This document shows, one piece after another, positions 51,755 to 59,932 of a stretch of DNA of 64,000 bases. How positions within the stretch are numbered: position 1 is the stretch's first letter; each line of letters begins with the position of its first letter. The notes under the pieces were generated by a model that saw only the letters and a program-made list of their open reading frames with translations, had not been told where the DNA came from and ran no database searches. The position numbers and the translations under genes were made by a program. This DNA comes from Faecalibacterium taiwanense (GTDB lineage: Bacteria; Bacillota; Clostridia; Oscillospirales; Ruminococcaceae), in NCBI RefSeq assembly GCF_036632915.2, contig NZ_CP155552.1, positions 1,054,001 through 1,118,000 on the forward strand. The letters run 5' to 3'.

Positions 51755-52576
51755 GTGCAGCAAGATACTTTTGTGAAGGAGCGCACAGCTTTAGCGGCAC
51801 AGCCGGAACAGGACGAAGATACCATTGATCTGCTGGAGCTGGCATTGGGCCTGCTGGCCCATTGGACGCTCATTGCAGCCACGGCTGTGGTGGGTGCCGT
51901 GCTGATGGCGCTTTATACGTTTTTTCTGGTAACGCCGATGTACAAGGCAACGGCCACCATTTATGTGGTCAGCCGCAATGATTCGGTGCTGAACTTCTCC
52001 GATCTACAGGTCGGCAGCGAGCTGACCAGCGATTACATCAAGGTCTTTGAAATGTGGGAAGTCCACGAAAAGGTCATCAGCAACCTGGATCTGGATTACA
52101 CCTACACCGATATGGCCAGTATGCTGTCTGTCACCAACACCAGCGACACCCGTATGCTGGATATCACGGTCACGAACCCGGATCCGGAAGAAGCAGCAGC
52201 GATCGCAAACGAGTATGCGGATGTGGGCGCAAAGTACATCTCGGAAAAGATGAAGACAGACGAGCCCACCCTGATGTCTTCTGCGCGTGTGCCGGAGAAC
52301 CCGTTCAGCCCCAACAAGGCCAAGAACATCCTGCTGGGCTTTGTAGTGGGCTTTGTGCTGGCCTGTGCCGTGGTGGTGCTGCGGACCATGCTGGACGATA
52401 CCTACAAGTCTGCCGATGATATCCGCAAGTATACCGGCATGGTGGTGCTGGCATCGATCCCGCTGGCCGATGCTGGCGAACAGCCGAAAGAGAAAAGCGA
52501 GTTCAAGCGCCGCACCAAGCGGTTTGCCAATGATGTCCGCCGCCGTGTGGGTGGCAGCTCTGGGAGGAAAGCATGA
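51755..52576 (+). CDS. Polysaccharide co-polymerase / BY-kinase activator (CpsC/Wzz-like)
   Basis: 273 residues from GTG 51755 after AAGGAG. Helix LIAATAVVGAVLMALYTFFLV, then the Wzz segment YKATATIYVVSRNDSVLNFSDLQVGSELTSDYI, the DITVTNPDPEEAAAIANEYADVGAKYI part and the Pro-rich PENPFSPNKAKNILLGFVVGFVLAC second helix. The cytosolic end activates the kinase CpsD. Overlaps the kinase gene by 4 nt. Confidence 0.88.
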   Translation: MQQDTFVKERTALAAQPEQDEDTIDLLELALGLLAHWTLIAATAVVGAVLMALYTFFLVTPMYKATATIYVVSRNDSVLNFSDLQVGSELTSDYIKVFEMWEVHEKVISNLDLDYTYTDMASMLSVTNTSDTRMLDITVTNPDPEEAAAIANEYADVGAKYISEKMKTDEPTLMSSARVPENPFSPNKAKNILLGFVVGFVLACAVVVLRTMLDDTYKSADDIRKYTGMVVLASIPLADAGEQPKEKSEFKRRTKRFANDVRRRVGGSSGRKA

Positions 52577-53319
52577 AACAGCTGAAGATCACAAAATTTC
52601 CGGCTCTGGATTATGCGGGAAATGAAGCCTTTAATACCCTGAGCACCAACCTCTCCTTTGCAGGTGCGAGTGTCAAAAAGATCATGATCACCAGCTGCCA
52701 TGCTGCAGAGGGCAAGAGCTATCTGTCCATGAACCTGATGCGCACGCTGGCACAGCGCGGCATCAAGGTGGCGCTGGTGGACACAGACCTGCGCCGCAGC
52801 ATGGTCAACAGTGACTACGGCCTGAAATATGAGGATGGCCGCAGCGACGGTAAGGGCCTCTCCCATTTTCTGGCCGGTATGGTGGGCATGGATGAGGTGA
52901 TCTATCAGACCGATATCCCTAATGCCATCATGGTGCCGGTGGGCCGCGATGTGCCCAACCCGCTGGCGCTGCTGACCAACAGCCATTTTGCCGAACTGCT
53001 GGATATGCTGGCCAGAATGGCAGATTACGTCATTGTGGACGCACCCCCGGTGGGCGTGGTCATCGATGCGGCGGAGATCGCCAAGGCATGTGACGGCACC
53101 CTGATCGCAGTGAACTACAACGATGTGAGCCGTCAGGAGCTGCTGGACGTGAAGCAGCAGATCGAGCAGACCGGCTGCCCCATTCTGGGCACCGTGCTCA
53201 ATCAGGTGGACTACGACAACTATATGGGCCGCAAGTACTACAAATCCTACTCAAAGTATGGAAAGTACGGTTATTACAGAAAGTATTATAAACGAAGCCA
53301 CGAAGCGGAAAAGAAATGA
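52573..53319 (+). CDS. Bacterial tyrosine kinase (CpsD-like)
   Basis: 248 residues. Walker A variant SCHAAEGKSYLSMNLMRTLA (A-E-G-K-S), Walker A' KVALVDTDLRRSM and Walker B YVIVDAPPVGVV. The C-terminus is a tyrosine cluster (Y-Y-K-S-Y-S-K-Y-G-K-Y-G-Y-Y), the autophosphorylation tail. Regulates chain length and export of the polymer. Overlaps the phosphatase gene. Confidence 0.92.
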   Translation: MKQLKITKFPALDYAGNEAFNTLSTNLSFAGASVKKIMITSCHAAEGKSYLSMNLMRTLAQRGIKVALVDTDLRRSMVNSDYGLKYEDGRSDGKGLSHFLAGMVGMDEVIYQTDIPNAIMVPVGRDVPNPLALLTNSHFAELLDMLARMADYVIVDAPPVGVVIDAAEIAKACDGTLIAVNYNDVSRQELLDVKQQIEQTGCPILGTVLNQVDYDNYMGRKYYKSYSKYGKYGYYRKYYKRSHEAEKK

Positions 53320-54026
53320 GCGGCTTTACGGATTATCATGCGCACTTCGTCTACGGCGTGGACGATGGTGCGCAGACCAGAGAAGAAATGTATGCCATGC
53401 TGGATGCAGCGGCAGCAGACGGTGTGCGGCACCTGTTTGCTACCTCGCACAGTACGCCGGGCATGGAACGCTTCCCGCAGGAAATCTACGACCGGCATCT
53501 GGCGCTGGCCCGCGCATACTGCACACAAAAAGGCTACGACCTGAAGCTGGAGCACGGCTCTGAGTTGCTGTATACCCCTGCGACGGGATATGCGGCAGTC
53601 CAGCGCCAGCTGCTGACCTTGGGAGATACCGGCTGGGTGCTGCTGGAATTTGTGCCGAACATAACGGCAAAGGAGCTGGAAACGGCTCTGCAGGAGATCA
53701 CGGGTGCGGGTTACCGCATTCTGGTGGCCCACATTGAGCGGTATCCCTGCCTTGCGCAGCACGGCCTGCTGGCCCGCCTGCACAAACAGTACCGGCTGCG
53801 CTGCCAGATCAACTGTTCGGCTGTGCTGGACAGCGGCTTCTGGCAGCGGATGCGGCTGGAGCACTGGGTCAAGGCGGGGCTGGTGGACGCGGTCTCTTCC
53901 GATGCACACAACTGCACCTCGCGCCCGACCCGGATGCGGCAGGCGTATGAGCGGCTCTGCACCCGTGTGGGACAAACGACAGCACAAAAACTGACCGGAC
54001 TGGATGGCACAGAGTATCTTGTATAG
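53316..54026 (+). CDS. PHP-type protein tyrosine phosphatase (CpsB-like)
   Basis: 236 residues. Metal motifs MSGFTDYHAHFVYGVDDGAQTREEM, ATSHSTPG, LEHGSELLY, LVAHIERYPCL and VSSDAHNCTSRP are those of the PHP domain of CpsB/YwqE. It removes phosphate from the CpsD tail. End of the three-gene module; no glycosyltransferases follow. Confidence 0.9.
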   Translation: MSGFTDYHAHFVYGVDDGAQTREEMYAMLDAAAADGVRHLFATSHSTPGMERFPQEIYDRHLALARAYCTQKGYDLKLEHGSELLYTPATGYAAVQRQLLTLGDTGWVLLEFVPNITAKELETALQEITGAGYRILVAHIERYPCLAQHGLLARLHKQYRLRCQINCSAVLDSGFWQRMRLEHWVKAGLVDAVSSDAHNCTSRPTRMRQAYERLCTRVGQTTAQKLTGLDGTEYLV

Positions 54027-54227
54027 TTGCTTTGACTGCCGGAAATGAAAATGGGAAAGACGCCACTTTCAGCCAGCTGCTTCGTGAGGAAACGGATGGG
54101 GAAGGAACGTCCTTTTGTAAAGAAGTGTGGAGCTTCTGGCTTTTTGTGCAAAAAAACTTGCGAATCAAAGGACAAAGTGTTAAACTGAAACAGGGAACAT
54201 GTATGGTAAACTTGCGGGGGTGTACGA

Positions 54228-55070
54228 ATGAAGATACTGGTCGTCGATGATGGACAGCTTGCAATCAACTCGCTGATCCGCATCCTGTGCCGCGTTGCAC
54301 CCGACTGTGACTATATCAGCGCCATGACGACCGAGGATGCACTGAGCTGGATGCGTCAGGGGCCGATGGACGCGGCTTTCCTCAATCTGGAAATGCCCGG
54401 CATGAACGGGCTTGCTTTGACGCGCATGATCCAGAAGCTGCAGCCGCGCTGCAACATCATTGTGGTAACAGAGCACCCGGAGTATGCGCTGGAAGCGCTG
54501 CAGATCTTCGTGAGCGGCTTTTTACTCAAGCCTGCAAACGAGGCAGATGTGCGCAATGTGCTGGAGCATCTGCGCTACCCGCCGGAGAATGCCCCTGTCG
54601 GCATCAAGATCCAGTGCTTTGGCAATTTTGAGATCTTCGTGGGCGGGCGCGCTTTGGCCTTCAAGCGCAGCAAGAGCAAGGAGCTGCTGGCCTATCTGGT
54701 GGATCGCAATGGTGCCACCTGCACCAACGGCGAAATGCTGGCCGTGCTGTGGGAGGATAAGCCCGACACCGCATCGCTGCACAGCCATCTCCGCAATCTG
54801 ATCTTTGACCTGAGCCATACGCTGGAGGATGCAGGTGTTACCGGCCTGCTCATCCGCGGCCGCAGCACACTGGCGCTGGACACCAGCAAGGTGGATTGTG
54901 ATTATTACAATTTCCTGCGGGGCAGCCGCTCGGCCACCAATTCCTATCGCGGCGAGTATATGACCCAGTATTCTTGGGCAGAGGTGACCCGTTTAGCACT
55001 GCGCCAGCAGGCAAATGTGCAGAAAACAGCCTCGATCCCCAGTTACTATGTGCCGCCTACCGGCTTTTAA
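54228..55070 (+). CDS. Receiver plus SARP-like winged-helix regulator with Asn in place of the phospho-Asp
   Basis: 280 residues from ATG 54228. Receiver: KILVVDDGQLAINSL with acidic D7-D8, then AAFLNLEMPGMNG, where residue 53 is Asn instead of the usual Asp, and FLLKPAN with the Lys. After a linker comes a winged helix CFGNFEIFVGGRALAFKRSKSKELLAYLVDRNGATCTNGEMLAVLWED, a SARP/BTAD-like layout. The missing Asp means it probably works without phosphorylation or by ligand. No kinase nearby; it may control the adjacent polysaccharide module. Confidence 0.88.
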   Translation: MKILVVDDGQLAINSLIRILCRVAPDCDYISAMTTEDALSWMRQGPMDAAFLNLEMPGMNGLALTRMIQKLQPRCNIIVVTEHPEYALEALQIFVSGFLLKPANEADVRNVLEHLRYPPENAPVGIKIQCFGNFEIFVGGRALAFKRSKSKELLAYLVDRNGATCTNGEMLAVLWEDKPDTASLHSHLRNLIFDLSHTLEDAGVTGLLIRGRSTLALDTSKVDCDYYNFLRGSRSATNSYRGEYMTQYSWAEVTRLALRQQANVQKTASIPSYYVPPTGF

Positions 55071-55085
55071 ACCAGAAAAAACAAG

Positions 55086-55127
55086 AACACCTCAGAAAAT
55101 CGCTCGATTTTCTGAGGTGTTTTTTCT
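55086..55127. terminator. Terminator of the receiver/winged-helix gene
   Basis: AACACCTCAGAAAATCG/CGATTTTCTGAGGTGTT stem, then TTTTTCTT. Confidence 0.9.
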
Positions 55128-55139
55128 TGACATGAAAAT

Positions 55140-55188
55140 ACCCCAAGAGTACTCAGAGTTTTGTTTTTACTCTGGCTACTCTAGGGGT
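55140..55188. terminator. Inverted repeat downstream of hisS
   Basis: ACCCC.AGAGTA..CAGAGT pairs with its partner ending AGGGGT; on the minus strand it is followed by ATTTTCAT, so it can end the hisS transcript. Confidence 0.6.
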
Positions 55189-55225
55189 AGCATATCAAAA
55201 GTAAAGGGGCTTTGTGTGCAATTAT

Positions 55226-56467
55226 TTACTGCTGCGCAAAAATTTTGATCTCATCCTTATCCATAAAGGCGGCACCGGAAAAACCGGAAGCTTCCAGCTG
55301 GCCCAACTGTTTGCCCAGCTTCTTGGCCTGCTGCAGAACGGTGACATTGTAGCTGCTGCGCAGGTCTGCAGCCTTGGCAAGAACGGCGGTGAAATCGGCA
55401 TCCTTGCCGTACAGCAGGGCGATCTTCTGCTTTGCGCCGGGGATCTGGTAGCCCTGCTCCAGCAGGATGCCGCACACCCGCTCGAAGCCGATGGAGAAGC
55501 CCACGGCGGGCACCTGAGTGCCCAGGAACTTGCCCACCATGTTGTCGTAGCGGCCGCCGCCGGCCACGGCACCGCTGAACTGCGGGCAGGTGATCTCAAA
55601 CACCATGCCAGTGTAGTAGCCCTGACCGCGCACCAGACTGGGGCAGTAGGCTACCTGATAGCGGCCTGCAGCCATGGCGTTGGCGGTAGCAAGGACATAC
55701 TTGAGGTCGTCGGCAATGGCGGGGTCTGCGCAGCGGGCAGCCACGGCATCCAGCGTGACTTCGCCTGCGGCAATGAAGTCGGCCAGTGCGTTGATGGCAT
55801 TTTCCGGCAGCTGCTTTTCGGTCAGCTCAGCCTTCACACCATCGGCACCGATCTTGTCCATCTTATCAAAGGTGATGCAGACGGAATCCAGCGTATCAGC
55901 GGAAAAACCCATGCTCTCCAGCATCCCGCGCAGGATGCGGCGGTCATTGATGTTGACGGTGAAGCCGGTGAAGCCGATGTTCAGCAGGGCACGGGTGGTC
56001 ACGTCGATCAGTTCCACCTCGGCGTTGGGGGAAGAATCGCCCAGAATGTCGATATCGCACTGTACGAACTCGCGCAGACGGCCCTTCTGCGGGCGCTCGG
56101 CGCGGAACACACGGTCGGTCTGGATCACCTTGAAGGGGCTGGGCAGCTTATCCTTGTTGGCGGCATAGTAACGGCTCAGCGGCAGGGTCAGGTCATAGCG
56201 CAGGCCCATATCGGACAGCTGCTTGGGATCGCCGGTGTTCAGGGCAGCGGTGAGCTTATCGCCGCGCTTGAGCACCTTGAAGATCAGGTTCAGGTTGTCG
56301 CCGCCGTCGGATTTGTCCAGATTCTCCATATCCTCCAGCATGGGGGTGGAAATGCGCTCGAAGCCGGACGCACGGTAGGTCTCCAGAATTTTGCCCTGAA
56401 TGTAATCGCGCAGGGTCTGCTCTGCGGGCAGCAGGTCGCGCATGCCCTTCAATGCCTGTGTTTTCAT
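55226..56467 (-). CDS. hisS: Histidyl-tRNA synthetase
   Basis: 413 residues from ATG 56467; the open frame goes further upstream but with no family sequence, and AGAGAGGAACC precedes this ATG. Class II motifs: motif 1 region GMRDLLPAEQ, motif 2 FRAERPQKGRLREFVQCDIDILG, the His-specific block LVRGQGYYTGMVFEI and motif 3 AVGFSIGFERVCGILLEQG. The C-terminal anticodon-binding domain is short (KIALLYGKDADF onward), ending KIFAQQ. Charges tRNA-His. The region LTLPLSRYYAANK also fits. Confidence 0.95.
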   Translation of the reverse strand: MKTQALKGMRDLLPAEQTLRDYIQGKILETYRASGFERISTPMLEDMENLDKSDGGDNLNLIFKVLKRGDKLTAALNTGDPKQLSDMGLRYDLTLPLSRYYAANKDKLPSPFKVIQTDRVFRAERPQKGRLREFVQCDIDILGDSSPNAEVELIDVTTRALLNIGFTGFTVNINDRRILRGMLESMGFSADTLDSVCITFDKMDKIGADGVKAELTEKQLPENAINALADFIAAGEVTLDAVAARCADPAIADDLKYVLATANAMAAGRYQVAYCPSLVRGQGYYTGMVFEITCPQFSGAVAGGGRYDNMVGKFLGTQVPAVGFSIGFERVCGILLEQGYQIPGAKQKIALLYGKDADFTAVLAKAADLRSSYNVTVLQQAKKLGKQLGQLEASGFSGAAFMDKDEIKIFAQQ

Positions 56468-56590
56468 AAGATGGTTCCTCTCTATATAAATCAATGTAAA
56501 TACTTTTACCTTATTCATTATAAAGAAATCTGCCGTTTTGTCAATTGAAATGGGCACACTGTAAAGGAAAAACCATTCGGAGGACAGACG

Positions 56591-57808
56591 ATGAAACAGC
56601 AATTTACGGCAAAACATCCGTGGACCATCCTTGCGGCGGGCGCAGCCATTCAGGTGCTCACGGGCATCCCGGCGGCGTGGGGCGTATTCCAGCAGCCGGT
56701 CATGGACGAGTACGGCCTGAGCGAGCAGGGGGCAGGCTATGCCTTCGGCATCCTCATTGCGGCGTTCGGCGTGGGGTGCGTCCTCGGCGGCTTTCTGCAG
56801 GACAGCCGAGGCCCGCGGTGTGCGGCTCTGTGGGGAACAGCACTGCTGTGCGGCGGATTTTTTGCAGCGGCCATCCTGCCGGGCGGCAGTGCGGGCAGCT
56901 TTTTTCTGGCATTCAGTATCCCGGCGGGGCTGGGCACGGCGTTTCTGTACCCATCCATCCAGTCCTGCGCACAGAAATGGTATGCCGGGCGCAAGGGCCT
57001 TGCCACCGGCGTGATCGGCGGGGCGGTGGGCCTTTCCGGCGCGTTCCTCACCGTGTTCGTGCGCACGGCGGTCAGCGGCTTTGGAATCGTGCAGGGCATC
57101 CGGGGTGCGTTCTGGGCACTGGGAGCCGTCACGCTGCCCGTCTGCCTTGCGGGCAGCCTGCTTTTGCAGGACCCGCCGCAGGATGCCGAAAAACAGCGGC
57201 AAAACGACAAAAATACCATTGACCTTTCCCCGTGGCAGATGCTGAAAACAAAGCAGTACTGGCTGTGCGCAGGCGCGGTGTGCTTTTCCACCCCGGCGGT
57301 GCTTCTGTTCAGCCCCATCATCCTGAAGCTGGGCGTGGAGCGGGGGCTGGACGAAAGCGCTGCATTGTGGAGCGTGGTGCTGGGCAGCGTGGGCAGTGCG
57401 GCGGGCCGCCTGCTGATGCCCATGCTCAGCGATAAAATTGGCCGCAGGCCCACCGATCTGCTGCTGTTTGCGGTGTCGCTGGGGCTTTCGGCAGGGTTTG
57501 CGTTTGCGCAGGGCTGGTGGGTGATCGCCTGTTATGCGGGGCTTACCTTCTGCTATTCCGGCCTTGCAGCGGTGCTGCCCGCCCTTTCCACCGATCTGTT
57601 CGGCCTGCCGCACGCAGGGGTGAACTACGGTTTTCTGGCACTGGGGCAGAGCGTGGGCAGTCTGGCCTTTCCGTTTGCAGCAAATCTCTGGGGGTTGGAA
57701 GCCGGGCGGCACTGGCTTGCCGTGGGCGGCGCAGCGACGGGCTTTGCGGCCATGTGGGTACTGAAGCCTGCCGGGCAGACACCGCGCAGGCAGGACACAG
57801 GAGCGTGA
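56591..57808 (+). CDS. MFS transporter (oxalate:formate antiporter-like)
   Basis: 405 residues from ATG 56591 with CGGAGG. Twelve helices; opening HPWTILAAGAAIQVLTGIPAAWGVFQQPVMDEYGLS and GILIAAFGVGCVLGGFLQDSRGPR (the MFS loop 2-3 motif) resemble the OxlT/L-lactate MFS group. The second half has SVVLGSVGSAAGRLLMPMLSDKIGRRPTD. Substrate a small organic anion, by family only. Confidence 0.85.
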   Translation: MKQQFTAKHPWTILAAGAAIQVLTGIPAAWGVFQQPVMDEYGLSEQGAGYAFGILIAAFGVGCVLGGFLQDSRGPRCAALWGTALLCGGFFAAAILPGGSAGSFFLAFSIPAGLGTAFLYPSIQSCAQKWYAGRKGLATGVIGGAVGLSGAFLTVFVRTAVSGFGIVQGIRGAFWALGAVTLPVCLAGSLLLQDPPQDAEKQRQNDKNTIDLSPWQMLKTKQYWLCAGAVCFSTPAVLLFSPIILKLGVERGLDESAALWSVVLGSVGSAAGRLLMPMLSDKIGRRPTDLLLFAVSLGLSAGFAFAQGWWVIACYAGLTFCYSGLAAVLPALSTDLFGLPHAGVNYGFLALGQSVGSLAFPFAANLWGLEAGRHWLAVGGAATGFAAMWVLKPAGQTPRRQDTGA

Positions 57809-58104
57809 AATTTGCCCTCTTGACATAGTTGACAAAAACTTGACGAATGAAATGACAAAAGCATCCGAATTGACAGTTAGCGGCAGGCAACTGCAAATAG
57901 TTTTGATGTTTTTTACCGGAAATGTATTGCAAAATCCGTCAGCTTTCTCTATAATAAAATCATGCGTGGTAGTACCGGTGAAGGCGCTGAAAGAGAGCGG
58001 CGCGCCCGGTCAGATGCAAGCAGCAAAGGGCAGCGGCTGTGCCGGCAGGGCGCGGCGGCGGCTTTGTGCTGCAAAGCAACATTTGTCAAAAGGAGAGTAT
58101 GATT
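57809..58104. other. Leader region of the GGGtGRT operon
   Basis: No gene. Contains TTGCAA (57927-57932), 17 bp, TATAAT (57950-57955), a likely promoter, and several TTGACA-like words between 57817 and 57875. The leader to the start is about 140 nt. Confidence 0.55.
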
Positions 58105-58806
58105 ATGACCTATTCGCAGCAAGTACAGAATATGTGCCCGATCACCAAAGGTCCTAAGCATGGTCCGGCTCCCATCCCTGAAGAGGGCGCATGGGTCAAG
58201 GCCTATGAGATCAAGGACATCAGCGGCTACACCCACGGTGTGGGCTGGTGCGCACCTCAGCAGGGTACCTGCAAGCTGTCCCTGAACATCAAGAACGGCG
58301 TCATCGAGGAGGCTCTGGTGGAGACCATCGGCTGCTCCGGTATGACCCACTCTGCTGCTATGGCAGGCGAGATCCTGCCCGGCAAGACCATTCTGGAAGC
58401 TCTGAACACCGACCTGGTGTGCGATGCCATCAACGTTGCTATGCGCGAGCTGTTCCTGCAGATCGTCTACGGCCGCAGCCAGACCGCTTTCTCTGAGGAC
58501 GGTCTGCCCATCGGCGCAGGTCTGGACGACCTGGGCAAGGGCCTGCGCTCCATGACCGGCACCATCTTCTCCACCAAGGCAAAGGGCGTCCGTTATCTGG
58601 AGCTGACCGAGGGCTATATCAACAAGCTGGCTGTGGATGCCAACGATGAGGTCATCGGCTATCAGTTCGTCAAGCTGGGCAAGATGATGGAGGATATCCG
58701 TCACGGCAAGACCCCCAACGAGGCTTATGAGAAGAACGTGGGTACTTACGGCCGCTTCAGCAAGGAGCAGGGTGCTGTGAAGTACATTGACCCGCGTGAG
58801 GAATAA
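58105..58806 (+). CDS. Iron-sulfur scaffold-like protein, partner of the GGGtGRT protein
   Basis: 233 residues; ATG 58105 is favoured because AGGAGAG lies 7 bp before it (ATG 58099 is too close). NifU-N/TSCPD-like block: CKLSLNIKNGVIEEALVETIGCSGMTHSAAMAGEILPGKTILEAL, with conserved Cys in WCAPQQGTC and GCSG. It always sits before the GGGtGRT gene. Annotated in databases as an Fe-S scaffold-like protein (family knowledge), but its actual role is open. Confidence 0.82.
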   Translation: MTYSQQVQNMCPITKGPKHGPAPIPEEGAWVKAYEIKDISGYTHGVGWCAPQQGTCKLSLNIKNGVIEEALVETIGCSGMTHSAAMAGEILPGKTILEALNTDLVCDAINVAMRELFLQIVYGRSQTAFSEDGLPIGAGLDDLGKGLRSMTGTIFSTKAKGVRYLELTEGYINKLAVDANDEVIGYQFVKLGKMMEDIRHGKTPNEAYEKNVGTYGRFSKEQGAVKYIDPREE

Positions 58807-58823
58807 GAGAGGAGGAACAACTC

Positions 58824-59822
58824 ATGGCAACTTTTGAATCTATGGATCGCCGCATGCCGAAAATCGAGGCATGCCTGAAGGCTAACGGCCTGGAGTCTCT
58901 GGACGCTTGCAACGAGATGCTCCTCGCAAAGGGCATCGACTGCGACAAGATCGTGCGCGGCGTTCAGCCCATCTGCTTTGATAACGCTGTCTGGGCATAC
59001 ACCCTGGGCACCGCCATCGCCGTCAAGCGCGGCCTGACCGATGCTGCCGAGTGTGCTGCTGCCATCGGCGAAGGTCTGGAAGCTTTCACCATCCCCGGCT
59101 CTGTCGCTGAGCAGCGTCAGGTCGGTCTGGGCCACGGCAATCTGGGCGCTCGTCTGCTGAGCGAGGACACCACCTGCTTCGCTTTCCTGGCAGGCCACGA
59201 GTCCTTTGCTGCTGCTGAGGGTGCTATCGGCATCGCCCGCACCGCAAACAAGGTCCGCAAGACCCCCCTGCGCGTCATCCTGAACGGCCTGGGCAAGGAT
59301 GCAGCTTACATCATTTCTCGTATCAACGGCTTCACCTATGTTCAGACTGAGTACGACATCCCCACTCAGACCCTGACCGTCGTCAAGGAGATCCCCTTCT
59401 CTGAGGGCGAGCGCGCAGCCGTCAAGTGCTACGGTGCAAACGACGTTATGGAAGGCGTTGCCATCATGAAGAAGGAGGACGTTCAGTGCTCCATCACCGG
59501 CAACTCCACCAACCCCGTTCGCTTCCAGCATCTGGTTGCCGGCACCTACAAGAAGTGGGCCATCGAGAACGGCAAGAAGTACTTCTCTGTCGCTTCCGGC
59601 GGCGGCACGGGCCGTACCCTGCATCCCGATAACGTGGCTGCAGGCCCCGCAAGCTATGGCCTGACCGACTCTCTGGGCCGTGTGCACGGTGATGCTCAGT
59701 TCGCTGGCTCTTCCTCCGTGCCCGCACACGTTGAGATGATGGGCCTGATCGGCATGGGCAACAACCCCATGGTCGGCGCTACCGTCGCATGCGCTGTTGC
59801 TGCAGCTCAGGCTAACGCCTAA
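58824..59822 (+). CDS. GGGtGRT family protein
   Basis: 332 residues from ATG 58824 (GAGAGGAGG). The name-giving motif is SVASGGGTGRTLHPDNVAAGPASYGL near residue 255. Other conserved parts: GHGNLGARLLSEDTTCFAFLAGHESFAAAEGAIGIARTANKVRKTPLRVILNGLGKDAAYIISRINGF and CYGANDVMEGVAIM. Several Cys, His and Gly-rich loops suggest a nucleotide- or metal-linked enzyme. Function is unknown in the literature I recall. Strong codon bias (GGC, CTG, AAG) suggests high expression. Confidence 0.9.
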   Translation: MATFESMDRRMPKIEACLKANGLESLDACNEMLLAKGIDCDKIVRGVQPICFDNAVWAYTLGTAIAVKRGLTDAAECAAAIGEGLEAFTIPGSVAEQRQVGLGHGNLGARLLSEDTTCFAFLAGHESFAAAEGAIGIARTANKVRKTPLRVILNGLGKDAAYIISRINGFTYVQTEYDIPTQTLTVVKEIPFSEGERAAVKCYGANDVMEGVAIMKKEDVQCSITGNSTNPVRFQHLVAGTYKKWAIENGKKYFSVASGGGTGRTLHPDNVAAGPASYGLTDSLGRVHGDAQFAGSSSVPAHVEMMGLIGMGNNPMVGATVACAVAAAQANA

Positions 59823-59842
59823 GTTTTTCCTAAGTTTCAGCG

Positions 59843-59882
59843 AGGGGGAACTGCTTTCCGAATGAGCAGCTCCCCCTTTTTT
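59843..59882 (+). terminator. Terminator after the GGGtGRT gene
   Basis: AGGGGGAACTGCT/AGCAGCTCCCCCT stem followed by TTTTTT. Confidence 0.88.
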
Positions 59883-59932
59883 GCTGATAGATGTCCGAAC
59901 ACAAGCAACCCGAATATGAGAAGGAAGAAACA

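Noticed and set aside
56468..57835. N-terminal extension of hisS to 57835
   Set aside because: The extra sequence is Cys/His/Arg-rich without synthetase similarity and lies opposite the MFS gene; the ATG at 56467 gives the normal length.
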